Of a stretch of DNA of 64,000 nucleotides, positions 51,770 through 62,799 are shown piece after piece; position 1 is the stretch's first letter, and the number at the start of each line of letters is the position of its first letter. This DNA comes from Spiroplasma attinicola. Lineage in GTDB: Bacteria; Bacillota_I; Bacilli_A; Mycoplasmatales; VBWQ01. Below the pieces are notes generated by a model that did no database searches, was not told the origin of the DNA, and saw only the letters and a list, made by a program, of their open reading frames with translations. Where the stretch lies: the NCBI RefSeq assembly GCF_023509825.1, contig NZ_JAKQXY010000002.1, positions 1-64,000 of the forward strand, read 5' to 3'. The position numbers and the translations under genes were made by a program.

Positions 51770-51998
51770 TTTTATTCTGTTAGGTGAGGCTACTTTACGG
51801 ATATATGCTGCTACCCACTTTTGTCTAAAGACAAAAAAATGGGTGAACAACTTTTGTCGAATTAAGGCTTAAGTTAATGTAGCTGACTTATACTTTTAAG
51901 TCAAAGTTGTAAAGTGCTAAAGCTCAACGCGGTGAATAAATTCTTTTTAATTGTGAATAGGATTTATTTTTTCCGTAAATAAATCTTTTTTTATTTTT
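51770..51998 (+). promoter_or_regulatory. M-box (ykoK) magnesium riboswitch
   Basis: The leader shows the conserved M-box segments: GTTAGGTGAGGCTAC (51779), CTGCTACCCA, ATGGGTGAACAAC, GAATTAAGGC, and GTGCTAAAGCTCAACGCGG. A hairpin terminator (GATTTATTT with AAATAAATC then a T run, 51961-51996) follows. High Mg2+ would favour termination. It sits ahead of a Mg2+-type P-ATPase, the expected target. Confidence 0.92.
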
Positions 51999-52030
51999 TG
52001 GCTAACAAAATATAAGATTGAAGGTGAAAC

Positions 52031-54721
52031 ATGAAAAACAAAACAAAAAAGGTCGCTGTAAAAAATAATGTTTTTTTTAAAGAAGTTTCACAACTTTCAA
52101 AACAAGAAACAATTAAAAGATTAGATAGCAGTTTGCTTGGTTTAACTAAAGATCAAATTGAAGAAAAGCAAAAAGAATATGGTAAAAATGATTTTTCTCA
52201 TAAGCATTTTGTTTGATATAAACAACTTTTTCGTAATTTGGTTAATCCATTTATTATTATTTTAACAATTATTGCGATTTATAATTTTATTAGTTATTTT
52301 GTCATTAATGATGACCCTAATGATCGTAGTGAATTATGAGGAGCAATTATTGTCCTTGTTATGGTTGTTTTGAGTGTTATAATTACTTTCTTTCAAGATT
52401 TTCGTAGCTATAAATCATCAGAAAAATTACGAGAAATGGTTGAAACAACTGCTAGTGTTTTTCGTTATAGTAGAAAGTTTCCTGACCGAAAAATTAATTT
52501 AGATGATTTAAATAGTGTTGCTCAAAATACGAAAGAAATTTTAATTGAAGAATTGGTTCCTGGTGATATTGTTTTTCTTTCATCTGGTGATATGGTTCCT
52601 GCTGATGTGCGATTATTAAAATCAATTGATTTATTTATTAATCAGGCTGCTTTAACTGGTGAAGCATTACCAGTTGAAAAACATGCAACTTATAATAATA
52701 AAAATAGTAAAAAAACTAGCAATATGTTAGAATTTGAAAATTTATGTTTTATGGGTACAAGTGTTGTTTCAGGTGGTGCAATTGCGATTGTCATTGCAAC
52801 AGGAGCAAATAGTTATTTTGGAACAATTGCTAGTTCAATTACTGCTAAAAGACCAGAAACTAGTTTTAATAAAGGAATTAAAAAGGTTAGTTATCTTTTA
52901 GTGGCATTTATGCTAGCAATGATTACCTTAATTTTTGTTGTTAACTTTTTTACTAAACATGATTGATTATCAGCGTTATTGTTTTCAATTTCAGTGGCTG
53001 TTGGAATTACTCCTGAAATGTTACCTGTGATTGTTAGTGCTAATTTGGCTCGTGGTGCTTTGCGATTATCAAAGAAAAAAGTAATTGTTAAAAATTTGAG
53101 TAGTATTCAAAATTTTGGGGCAATGGATATTTTATGTACTGATAAAACTGGTACTTTAACCGAAGATAAAATTGAATTAGTAAGGTATTTAGACCCTGAT
53201 GGTAAAAAATCTCATCGTGTTTTAGAACTAGCATTTTTAAATAGTAGTTTTCAAACTGGGTTAAAAAATAATATTGATAAAACAATTATTGAAAAAGCAC
53301 AAAGCGGTAAAATTACTAAACAAGATTATCATAAAGTTGATGAAATTCCTTTTGATTTTGCCCGAAGAAGAATGTCAGTTGTTATTAGTAAGAATGATCA
53401 AGATGATATTTTAATTTGTAAAGGTGCTGTTGAAGAAATTTTAAAGATTTGTCATAGTGTTGAAATTGAAGATAAAGTTGTGCCATTAGATCAAGAAGTG
53501 AAAGCAAAAATTTTACAATTAAGTCAAGATTTAAATAGTCAAGGTTTACGAGTAATTGCTGTTGGATATCGTAATTTTAAAGCAGATAAGAAACAAGTTT
53601 ATAAAATTAAAGATGAATCAAATTTAACTTTAATGGGCTATATTGGTTTTTTTGATGTTCCTAAAAAAAGTGCGATTACTGCAATTCAAGCATTAAAAAC
53701 TCATGGTGTTGAGGTTAAAATTTTAACGGGTGATAATGAAATTGTTACAAGAGCAATTTGTAATAAAGTTGGATTAGATCCAAAAACTCCTTTACTAGGA
53801 ACTGAAATTGATGCTATTAGTGATCAAGAATTAAGCATTCGAGCTGATGAAACAACAATTTTTGCAAAAATGAATCCATTACAAAAAGCACGAATTATTG
53901 ATATTTTAAAATTAAAAAATCATACTGTTGGTTTTTTAGGTGATGGTATTAATGATGCTGTTGCTTTACATCATGCTGATGTTAGTATTTCTGTTAATAG
54001 TGCTTCTGATATTGCTAAAGAAGCTTCAGATATTATTCTTTTGGAAAAAGATTTAAATGTTTTAGAACAAGGTGTTACAGGTGGTCGAATTACTTTTGGT
54101 AATATTTTAAAATATATTAAAATTACTATTGCCTCAAATTTTGGTAATGTTCTAAGTATCTTAATAGCTGCTGCTTGATTACCATTTTTACCAATGTTAG
54201 CAATTCAAATCTTGTTACAAAACTTATTATATGACTTGTCACAATTGACAATTCCATGAGATGGTGTTGATCAAGAATTTATTGCCAAACCGCGGAAGTG
54301 AAATATTAAAAGTATTGTGCCATTTGCTTTGTGAAATGGGCCGTTAAGTTCAATTTTTGATATTGCGACTTTTGCTTTTTTAGGGTATGCTTTACATGCA
54401 ATTCCTAATGATAATGCACCGTTATTTCAATCAGGCTGATTTGTTCTTGGAATTACAACTCAAACTTTAATTTTCCATTTACTAAGAACAGCAAAAGTAC
54501 CATTCTTTAAAAGTAATGCTTCGTGACCTGTTTATGTGACAACAATTTTATTTACTGCAATTGGAATTGCCATTCCTTTTACAGTAATTGGCACAGCAGT
54601 AAATTTAGTGCCATTACCATGAATTTTCTTTGCTTATTTGGTTGGTATTGTTATTGCTTATTTTGGTCTGAGTCAATTATGAAAAATGTTATATATTAAA
54701 ATTTTTAAAAGTTGAATTTAA
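52031..54721 (+). CDS. mgtA: Magnesium-translocating P-type ATPase
   Basis: 896 aa, P3B-type ATPase. TGEALPVEK (actuator), phosphorylation motif CTDKTGTLT with Asp371, the KGAVEE nucleotide site, and hinge GDGINDAVAL are present, with about 10 membrane helices. NVLSILIAAAWLPFLPM and DLSQLTIPWD near the C-terminus match MgtA/MgtB. It imports Mg2+ when the M-box senses scarcity. AAGGTG precedes ATG. Complete with TGA as Trp. Confidence 0.93.
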
Positions 54722-54779
54722 AATTATGATTAATAGGTAGAACACGATATAATTTTTAATAGCAACAGTAGGAGGTATT

Positions 54780-55805
54780 ATGAAAATTGCATTTGATGTT
54801 ATGAGTGGTGATTTTGGCAGTAAAGAAGCAATTTTAGCTGCTTGCGAAATGGTAAAAGAATTTACTGATTTAAAAATCACTTTAGTTGGTAATGAAGTAG
54901 AAATTAAAAATCATTTGCAAGAAATTTTTAAAAACAAACCAAATAAAAACTTAGATATTCATCATGCTAATGAAATAGTACCAATGACTGCTGGACCATT
55001 TGAAGCATTAAGAATGCCAAATTCTTCAATGAGTCAATCTGTTCGTTTAGTTAAAGAAAAAAAAGTTGATGGTGTTCTTTCATCAGGTTCAACTGCTGCT
55101 TATTTGGGAGTTTGTCATTTATTATTAGGTGAAATTTCTGGGATTAAAAGACCTGCTTTTATGCCAATTATGCCAACATTAAAAGGGACAAAAGTATTAG
55201 TTTTAGATATTGGTGCTAATATTGAAAATACTGCTGATGAGTTAGTTACTTTTGCTTTAATGGCTAATATTTATAGTAAAGCAATTTTAAATATTGCTGA
55301 ACCAAAAGTTGCTTTATTAAATATTGGACTTGAAGCAAATAAAGGTCCAAAGGTAACAAAAGAAACTTATGCAAAGTTAAGTGAATTAACTCTTAAAGAT
55401 GGGAAATTACAACAATTGAATTTTTGTGGTAATATTGAACCCCGTGAAGTTTTAAATGGTGAAGTTGATATTGTTGTTTGTGATGGTTATTCTGGTAATG
55501 TTCTTTTAAAATCATTTGAAGGAATTACAACCTTAATTTTTACTTTATTAAAAAAAGCTTATAAAAAAAATCTTTGAACTAAATTATTAGGATTAATGTC
55601 AAAACCAGTTTTTAAAACAATTAAAACTACTTTTGATTATAAAAATACTGGTGGTGCCCAATTAATTGGGATCAATGGTATTTGTTTTAAGGCACATGGT
55701 TCAAGTGATGTTCAATCTTATTATAGTACTTTGAAATTATTGAGAACGGCAATTAAACAAGATGTGACTAATAAAATTAAAGATGAAGTTAAAAAAATCT
55801 TATAA
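54780..55805 (+). CDS. plsX: Phosphate acyltransferase PlsX
   Basis: A 341-aa PlsX, which turns acyl-ACP into acyl-phosphate for phospholipid synthesis. Landmarks: IAFDVMSGDFG at the start, VLSSGSTAAYL, ALLNIGLEANKG, and CDGYSGNVLLKSFEG. GGAGG precedes ATG. It is followed by rnc after 36 bp, a pairing common in Firmicutes and mollicutes. One in-frame TGA (near 55575) is Trp. Confidence 0.95.
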
Positions 55806-55841
55806 ATTTGCCTTTATAAGAATATTAAGGAATGATTGATA

Positions 55842-56537
55842 ATGGAAAATGAAATTAATAATATTTTAAGAATGAGTTTAGCGACTAAAATTAAAACTAA
55901 TGAAAATTATTTAGCAGCATTTACTCATAAATCTTATTCTAATGAAAAAAATTTATCTTATTCTTATGAACGATTAGAGTTTTTAGGTGATGCCCTTTTA
56001 AGTGCTCATATTTCAGAATTTATTTGAAGACAATTTCCTAATATGACTGAAGGAGAAATGACAAGTTTAAGAAGTAAAGCAGTTCGAGAAGAAACTTTAG
56101 CTGCTGCTAGTTTATCTTTAGGTTTAGAAAATTATCTTGTTTTAGGTCATGGTGAAGAAAGTACTGGAGGTAAACAACGAGTTAGTATTTTATCAGATGT
56201 TTTTGAGTCATTTCTAGCGGCTGTTTATTTAGATTTAGGTCATCAAGCAATTGATCGTCTTTTAAATTTAACTTTGTATGAATGAATTACTAATAATAAT
56301 TTTGATCGGATGATTGATTATAAAACAAAATTACAAGAATACGTTCAAAATGAAAAGCGCAATCCAATTATTTATAAGCTAATTGAACAAAATAAGAAAA
56401 ATAATAATCTGATTTTTATTATTGGTGCTTACTTAGATGAAATTTTACTAGGCAAAGGTCAAGGAACAACAAAAAAGAAAGCAGAACAAGAGGCCGCTAA
56501 GGCAGCGTTAGCAAAATTAGCACAAGTTAAAAAATAA
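55842..56537 (+). CDS. rnc: Ribonuclease III
   Basis: A 231-aa double-strand-specific RNase. The signature ERLEFLGDALL (43-53) carries catalytic acids, DVFESFLAAVY holds the second set, and a C-terminal dsRNA-binding domain ends GQGTTKKKAEQEAAKAAL. AAGGA lies 10 bp before ATG 55842; an in-frame TTG at 55836 is possible. It processes rRNA and mRNA. Confidence 0.95.
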
Positions 56538-56568
56538 AAAAAAGATGTTTTTAAAGCATCTTTTTAAT
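56535..56568 (+). terminator. Terminator of plsX-rnc
   Basis: AAAAAGATG pairs with CATCTTTTT around TTTTTAAAG, with a T-rich tail. Confidence 0.8.
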
Positions 56569-56704
56569 TACGGTTGAATAATTTATTTTACGGACTAATA
56601 TAATAACTAAGAACCAAAAGGTTTTTATTACTATCTTTTCAATTCTTTAATATTATAGCACTGATTTAAAAAAGAAAACAAGGTTTTTTTATTTATTTTT
56701 TTAA

Positions 56705-58137
56705 ATAATTTCAGAAAAAAAATAATCTTAATTTAAGATAACAATAATTACTTTTGAATTAATTTTTAAAAATAATTTTAATAATAAATTATTTTATTTA
56801 GTGAGGAGTAATAATATTTTTTTTGATAAAGTTCCTTAGTTAATTTTTGTTTATTATGATTTTCATATTTTAAATAATTAATAATATCAATTTGATTAAT
56901 ATCAGCTGTTCGTAATAATAACATATTTTTAAAAGTTTGATAATTAAATGCTTTTGAACCATAACCTAGTAATCATTTAACAATATGAGAAACATCTCCT
57001 TCAGCACTAACGCCAATATTAAATTGTAATTTTTGATTAATAATTCCAATTGAATTATTTTTAAAATAACTAATTACTTTTTCTAGTTTTATTTGTTTTT
57101 CTTTACTTGTTAATTTAGGAGAGTTATTTTCTAAATAAGTAATTAATTCAGAATATAATCCAAGATTAAAAAGATTTTTGCTAATTTGATATTTTTCTAG
57201 ATTTTTGTTATTTACTTCATTGGGAAATATTTTTTTTAATTGACGACAAGCATGAAATTTGTCAAGTAAGTAATAAGAGTTTGATCAATAATAACTTGCT
57301 TCTCTAATCCATGGTGCACCATCACCACCAATAATGATTTTACTAGTATCAACATTGGCATAAAAAATTTTAGCAATGCTTTTAAGATTGTTAATAAATT
57401 CCTTTGTATCAATTTTTTGAGTAATTGGAAATAGTTGTCAATATACTCGTTTATTAGCTAAAACTTTTCTTTTATTGGTGGAAGTGTCTTGATTATAACC
57501 AGTATGAAAGGTAATTAAGCGAATGCGATATTTATTAAGTTTATTATTATTTCTTAATTTAACATAAGTTTCATCCATATTGATGTATAAGCAATTAGGA
57601 ATTAAAATCGGTTTTTGTTGTAAAGTAAGAATTTTTAACGATTGATATAAATCAAATGATTTAATAATATTACCAATTGTTGCTGTCGTAATATTTGCTT
57701 GTTCAATACTATCACAAATATCGCGTTGTCGTTTACCATGAGAAATTTGTTCGAGAATTTTAAATTTTAAATGATTAGTAACACGACTATATTTTTCAAT
57801 TTCTAATTTTTTGTCTGTTAGACAAATATATTGATAACGAGATTGATGTCAATATTTATATATTCTTCTTTTATAAGTTATTGAACCAAAGATTGTTAGA
57901 ATTGTTCGATTTTTGAATCCATCAGGAATATAATGATTTTCTTTTCGTCATTTTGAAAGAAAAATATCTTGATCGGTTTTTTCAAAATAATCTTGTAAAT
58001 CTTTCTGAATTCTTGTTAAATTTGCTTTTTGATAATTTTCAAAAAATAAAAACTGATTACTAAATTCCTCTTGCTTTAATGCTTGCAAGTCCATCACGTT
58101 TCCCCCATAAAAGTCTAAAATTTCTTTTTGAAATTAT
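56705..58137 (-). mobile_element. ISLre2-like insertion sequence
   Basis: About 1.4 kb around one intact transposase gene. Possible ends are weak inverted repeats: ATAATTTC at 56705 and its complement at 58130-58137, each followed by an A-rich run. No clear target duplication could be seen, so the limits are tentative. It separates the plsX-rnc operon from the conjugation-type block. Confidence 0.5.
56778..58094 (-). CDS. ISLre2/UPF0236 family transposase
   Basis: A 438-aa intact frame (many TGA Trp codons, no frameshift found on codon-by-codon reading). Typical UPF0236 landmarks: TIFGSITYKRRIY, LYINMDETYVKLR with the first catalytic Asp, IIIGGDGAPWI with the second, and LLDKFHACRQL, GVSAEGDVSH towards the end. 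GGGGGAAACGTG lies before ATG 58094. Such elements move by a DDE mechanism. Being intact, it may still be active. Confidence 0.85.
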
Positions 58138-58209
58138 AACTTTTATTTGGTTAATAATAAAGATGGGTTTAGGAATTTCTTATAATCAGTTTGATTTTTC
58201 TTTATTTTA

Positions 58210-58467
58210 TTATCCTAATTCAATATTGCAAGCAGGATGAGTTGCTACTAAATTCTTGCAACTATTATTATGCGGATTACTATCTTTGTGATGAATATTT
58301 CAACTATAAGAGCTATTTTTTTGTTCTCCTTGATAGGCACCTTTATTTAGTGGTCCTTGGCAATGAAAACATGCTCGGAATTGTTCTTTTTTCGGATGTT
58401 CTGGATGATACTTTGTATTATTTCATGCACAATTTTTCTTACTTTTATGGTTAATACATGCTGCCAT
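58210..58467 (-). CDS. 85-aa HNH-like zinc protein
   Basis: A CFHC zinc pair is followed by GAYQGE, WNIHHKDSNPHNN, then NLVATHPACN: a complete small HNH pattern (His-His, Asn, final His and CN). Related to the 86-aa protein at 34463, which shares GAYQ, WN(V/I) and the ending but lost one His. Ribosome site GGGAGG before ATG; the 45 bp upstream are a near copy of those before the gene at 59078. Last gene of the leftward conjugation-type block. Confidence 0.65.
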
Positions 58468-58515
58468 TTTAAAGTCCTCCCTTTTTAAAATCTTAATTAA
58501 AGTATAGCATTAATT
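58468..58515 (-). repeat. Duplicated leader, copy near the HNH-like gene
   Basis: TATACTTTAATTAAGA and the ribosome-site part AAAAAGGGAGGACTTTAAA match 59079-59126 except for a few bases. It contains a likely -10 box (TATACT), so each gene has its own start of the same type. Confidence 0.6.
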
Positions 58516-58639
58516 ATTTTTTCAGTTGTATGAAAAATTCTTTGCTATTGTTTGTTTTTTTTGAATATTCTGAATGATATTCAGTATTATTGCAAGCAGA
58601 GTCTTTTTGTTCTTGTTGATTATTAATACATGTTGGCAT
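58514..58639 (-). pseudogene. Truncated copy of the HNH-like protein (41 codons)
   Basis: The N-terminal part (PTCIN, SACNNTEYHSEYSKK) parallels the first 30 residues of the 85-aa protein (AACIN, NCAWNNTKYHPEHPKK), then runs into unrelated codons and TAA. The zinc pair and HNH part are missing. It starts one base after the stop of the gene at 58641. Confidence 0.55.
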
Positions 58640-58640
58640 T

Positions 58641-59078
58641 TTAATCTAATTTTTGTAAACATCCTTGATAAAGAGTAAGTACCATGTTAGTGATGTCATT
58701 TTCTTGTTGATGAGATTCAATAACTTTTTTTATATTTGCAATAAGGTCTTTATTTTCTTTTGTTCGTTCTCCTTGATATATAGATTCCATTATTAGTAAT
58801 AGTTTTTCATGTCGCATGATAATATCATTATTTTCGGTAACTTTTTCAGTTAATTCATTAATTTCTGCTGTAAGTCAACTTTTTGAGCGAAATTCTTCAA
58901 TTCTTCGTTGTGGATCACTCATTTCTTTCTTTATTTTCTGAATATCATTAAGTATATCTCTTGCTGTTAGTCCTTCAGTTTCTTTTTTGTCATTATTATT
59001 CTTATCTGAATCATTAATTGTCACAAGTTTTATTGATTTTGTTTTTTTATTATTGTTGTTATTTGTTTTTGTTGGCAT
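58641..59078 (-). CDS. 145-aa charged helical protein
   Basis: Begins with a low-complexity basic stretch (many Asn, Lys and Thr) and continues as a helical, coiled-coil-like region (LTAEINELTEKVTENND). No family recognised. It lies in the leftward block after the coupling protein and has its own leader (59079-59126). One TGA (58875) is Trp. It may be an accessory protein of the plasmid-type element. Confidence 0.6.
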
Positions 59079-59126
59079 TTTAAAATCCTCCCTTTTTAAA
59101 GTCTTAATTAAAGTATAATACTATTT
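59079..59126 (-). repeat. Duplicated leader, copy near the 145-aa gene
   Basis: See 58468-58515: same TATACT-type promoter, TTAATTAAGACTTT spacer and AAAGGGAGG ribosome site. Confidence 0.6.
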
Positions 59127-59161
59127 ATTAATTTAGATGATTAAAAATTAATTTTAAGTAT

Positions 59162-61225
59162 TTATTTTTTGTTCAATTTTTGTAACTCTGATTGATAAAA
59201 TTTAATTTGATTTTTAATACTAGTAAGATAATTTTGATAATATTCTGTTTGATCATCATCATATTCAGTTAATTTTGCTTCTAAATCTAAAATAGCTTTT
59301 TCAATTGAAGACTTTGAATCTAATTTAACATCTTCATCTATTACTTTTTTACTTTTTGTTTTGACTTTTTTCGCTGTTGTACTAAGAATTTTTTCTAGAA
59401 TTAATTTAATATCATAATAATAATCTTGGTTAAAGTTAATTAAAGTTAATTGTTGTTTAATTTCATTGTCTTTTGGTAAGTTTGGTTTCATTTGATGTCA
59501 AGGAATTAATTTTGTTTTAGCAGGATTTTCACGAGCATAAAAAATAATTGCTTGTTTAGGTGCTAATTTCATTAAATCACTAGCTAAAATTAAACGATGG
59601 CCAGTTAAGGTTTCGGATTGATTTTTGTCTTTATTTTTATTACCAGTTTTACCACTAGTTGAAATTTGTAAAACTGTTGTATCACCAATCATTTTGCTAT
59701 AGCGTTCAGCAGTTTCTAAATCAATTGTTTGTAGGAAAATGTGTAAACTGCAATTAGTAAAAATCACATTAGCTTTTTCTTGGCCATATTTACTTGTTAA
59801 TTGTTTTAAATCTTGCAAAATTAGTTGAAAGAAGATATTACGACTTCGTGCCACAGTAATAATAGCATCAAGATTGGCAACTGTTGGGACATTACCAAAT
59901 TCATCACATAGGAAATAAACTGGTCGTGTTAGTTTATTATTTTCATTATTGTTTGCTTTACTTACTAAGAATTTATAAAGTTGACTAATTAATAAAGCGA
60001 TAAAAACATAATAATTATGATTTTCATCGGGAACAATAATAAATAATGTTGTTGGTTTATTAATAAAGTCATCAAAGTTAAGGTCATTGTTGCAAGTTAA
60101 GTTACGAATGAAATCATTTTTAAAGATTGCTAAATAAGTAGACATTGTCATTAGAACACTGCTTAAAGTTTTCGATTCGCCATGTAAGACTTGACTAGCA
60201 GTAATTTTGGCAAGACTAGTGTCATCACGATTTTTTAATCAAGCAATCATTTCTTTTTGCATTGAAGTAATTACAGCAACTGATGCTAAGTTGAATTTTT
60301 TCAATGGTAATACTTGTGCTAAAGTTGTCATTTTATCATCATTAATTTTTTCAACAGCAATTTGAGCATCTTCTAACATTGCCATAATAATTGCTTCAGT
60401 AATTAAAGCACCACTATTAGTTCAAAATGGATCTTCTTGTTTTTTAGTAGTAAATAAAGTTTTTGTTAAATCTTGAATATCACTTTGAATTGCTACTTTT
60501 AGTTGTAGTTGTTCTTGTTTGTTATTAGATAATAGCATTGTTTTAAATTGTTGATAGATCATTGCCAAGGGATTTCAAGCAATACTAGCAGTAACATCTC
60601 GTAAATTAAGTGCTAAAACTTGATAACCTTGTGTTGTTAATAGTGTTTTTTGTTCTTGATATAATTCACCTTTAGGATCGGTAATAATCATACTAGGTTT
60701 ATCAATACTTTTACTATTAATGTTAATTGTTGGTAAAACTAAATTTTGTGTTTTTCCACTACCTGTACCACCAATTACTAAACTGTGAGTATTACTTCTA
60801 ATATTAAATGTTAATTGATGTTTATTTTGATTAGCATTGACTACGAAACCATGATATTGATGATTATCATTAGAACTAACTAAAGGATAATTTTTATTTA
60901 GTTCTTTTTCACTAGCTCATTGTGCTTGACCATAATCGTTGTTTTTACTTTTTTTGATTCCTGTTTTACCATCTTTTGGTTGAAAGATTTTAAAAATATA
61001 ATATAGATAAGCTATGATACTTAACAATAATGATAATATTCATGGATATTGATTATTAATTGCTGTTTTTCAATAAATTACTAAATTAAATTTTGTATGA
61101 TCTTTAATAATTGTAATTATCGCACCAAGAATTGTGATTAGAATTAAGAAAATAATTGGAATCATAATTAATCCGATTAGTACTAATTTAGTTTTTTGTT
61201 TTATTGTTTTTTCTTTTCGATTCAT
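59162..61225 (-). CDS. traG: VirD4/TraG-type conjugation coupling protein
   Basis: About 687 aa. Two N-terminal membrane helices (residues 13-40 and 61-80), Walker A GGTGSGKT (152-159), TDPKGELYQEQ, Walker B FLCDEFGNVP, and the arginine-rich stretch IITVARSRNIFFQLILQDL are hallmarks of type IV coupling ATPases that bring DNA to a mating channel. A charged coiled-coil tail of about 110 residues follows in the same frame across TGA (Trp) at 59498. ATG 61225 has AAGAGGT upstream. No relaxase or VirB4-like gene is in view. Confidence 0.88.
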
Positions 61226-61269
61226 TTTTAATACCTCTTTTCTCTTATTTAAATCTTTTTTATAAACAA

Positions 61270-61298
61270 AATGAAAAACTCACTTTTACAAGTGAGTT
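61270..61298 (-). terminator. Terminator of the 324-aa coiled-coil gene
   Basis: On the minus strand AACTCACTT pairs with AAGTGAGTT around GTAA, followed by TTTCATTTTG. Confidence 0.7.
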
Positions 61299-61380
61299 TG
61301 TTGTCATGATTAATTTTTTGACCTGTGAGAAATAGTTTCAGGTTTTACTGGTTTTATAAATTAATTAAAACATTTTTAAA

Positions 61381-62355
61381 TTATTCTCTTTCATAGTCTG
61401 ATGATTTTTGATTTTGGAGTTGTGATTTGAATAATTCATTTTCAGATTTTAAGATTTTTTGATTATTTTGTAGAGCTAGAATTTTTAATTTTAAACTTTC
61501 AATTTCTGTTGTTTGATTTTTGATTTTGTTTTCTGCAATTTCGTTTTCTTGACGTAGTTTTTCGGTATTATTATTCTTTTTCTCAATTGCTTTTGTTAAT
61601 TCTGCAAGTTTTTTTGATTTACTTTTATTTTTTTCTGCTAGATTTTTGATTGTTTGATTTTTTGTATTTTTTTCGATTATAAGTTCTTCGTTTTTTATTT
61701 TTAGATTTTGATTTTTATTTTCTAGATTTTTTTCTTTATTTTTTAAAATTTGATTTTCCTTTCTTAAATTTTCATTTTTTGTTTTTTTATTATTTACTTC
61801 CTTAGTTAAGTTTTCAAATTTATTTTTTGTCTTTAAATTTTCCTTTTTTTCTGTTTGTAGTTCTTTCTTTAGAGTTTTTATTGTTTCATTATTTGCTTTT
61901 TTGTTATTTCTTTTGTTTATTTTTTCTTGATTTATTGTATTAATTAAATTCTTTTTTTCATTTTCTAATTTTTTTATTGTTTTAGAAGGTTTTTCTAAAT
62001 AAGTAAACTCTGAAAATTTATCTAGAAATTCTTTTTGTATTTCTAAAGGTACTGCAATTGCTTGTGTTCCATCAATTGTTTTTGTTCAATTTTCTATTAA
62101 ATCTTTTGTTTTTAATTTTTCAATACCACTATTATAAAAGTAAGTAATTGTAGTATTAATTTTCATTATTATTGGTTTTTCTTTGATTTTTCTTTTAACT
62201 GTAGTTCCTGATCATATTGTTGATTCTTCTCCTAAATGATGAAGAAAAACTGTTGGTCTTCCTCCTTTATCTTTTTCTTCGCTTCTTAAAAGTTTATATA
62301 TATGCATTTTTTTATATTCAATAGTTTGTGAACCTTGATTTTCTTTTTCATTCAT
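61381..62355 (-). CDS. 324-aa coiled-coil protein, paralog 1
   Basis: A small N-terminal domain shared by the family (MHIYKLLR, GGRPTVFLHHLGEESTIWSG, then TYFYNSG, TKDLIENW) followed by roughly 200 residues of continuous coiled coil rich in Lys, Asn and Glu. The N-domain recurs at 62800, 63403 and in truncated form at 51306. No known domain; it may bind nucleic acid through the N-domain and oligomerise through the coil. AAGAGGT lies before ATG. Belongs to the conjugation-type block. Confidence 0.65.
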
Positions 62356-62408
62356 AATTATTTACCTCTTTTCTTTAGATATATAATTAAAAATGACCCT
62401 TAAATTGA

Positions 62409-62437
62409 TTGTTTTAATAAATTACCTTTGCTATAAT
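62409..62437 (+). promoter_or_regulatory. Extended -10 promoter of the large RNA
   Basis: TTGTTT (62409-62414), exactly 17 bp, TATAAT (62432-62437) with TGC directly before the -10 box. It faces right, against all neighbouring genes. Confidence 0.7.
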
Positions 62438-62443
62438 TTATTT

Positions 62444-62782
62444 GTTCATTTAGTGGATAAGATGCTGTTACGAAGAGAGTATAGTATTCTTGAGATAATA
62501 TCTTTTGTTCAAGGTGTATTAGTAACACGAATATTATTACCCTAAAAGATATGAATCTCACATAGCCATGATGTAAGTCTTATATTTTCAGTTAATACAC
62601 AATGTTGAGAATATAATTGGTTTTTTATAGCCATTAATGTACATTGGTTATGGAATTGTCCGACATATGATGTGTATTATAAGCATATGTCACATATGTT
62701 AAATGCATATGTAGTTGCTGCTGGGGTGTGAAACCCTGGCTTATATTTATAATTATTTTGAGCCGTAAGGCTCTTTTTGTTT
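62444..62782 (+). ncRNA. Candidate large structured RNA (about 340 nt)
   Basis: A plus-strand unit lies between two leftward genes, with a consensus promoter (62409-62437) and a strong terminator (62760-62780) but no reading frame. Foldable parts include GAGAT...ATCTC enclosing ATCTTTT...AAAAGAT, an inner GTGT-ACAC hairpin, TGTTAC with GTAACA, repeated CATATG palindromes at 62670-62720, and two stems capped by GNRA loops (GGGT-GTGA-ACCC and GAGCC-GTAA-GGCTC). The G and C content is higher than in the flanks. I do not recognise it as RNase P, tmRNA, 6S or a group I/II intron. Confidence 0.6.
62760..62782 (+). terminator. Terminator of the large RNA
   Basis: GAGCC-GTAA-GGCTC followed by TTTTTGTTT: a GNRA-capped stem and T run, active on the plus strand. 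Confidence 0.8.
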
Positions 62783-62799
62783 AGATAAAAATGTTATTC

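Noticed and set aside
58191-58454. Plus-strand open frame of 87 codons
   Set aside because: The minus strand has a better gene (HNH-like, strong ribosome site); the plus frame has neither a ribosome site nor a recognisable domain.
59162-59491. Separate small gene after the coupling protein
   Set aside because: The preceding TGA (59498-59500) is Trp, and the frame is continuous with the coupling protein; there is no separate ribosome site.
62444-62782. RNase P RNA, tmRNA or group II intron fragment
   Set aside because: The conserved RNase P P4 core, tmRNA acceptor end and intron domain V sequences are not found.
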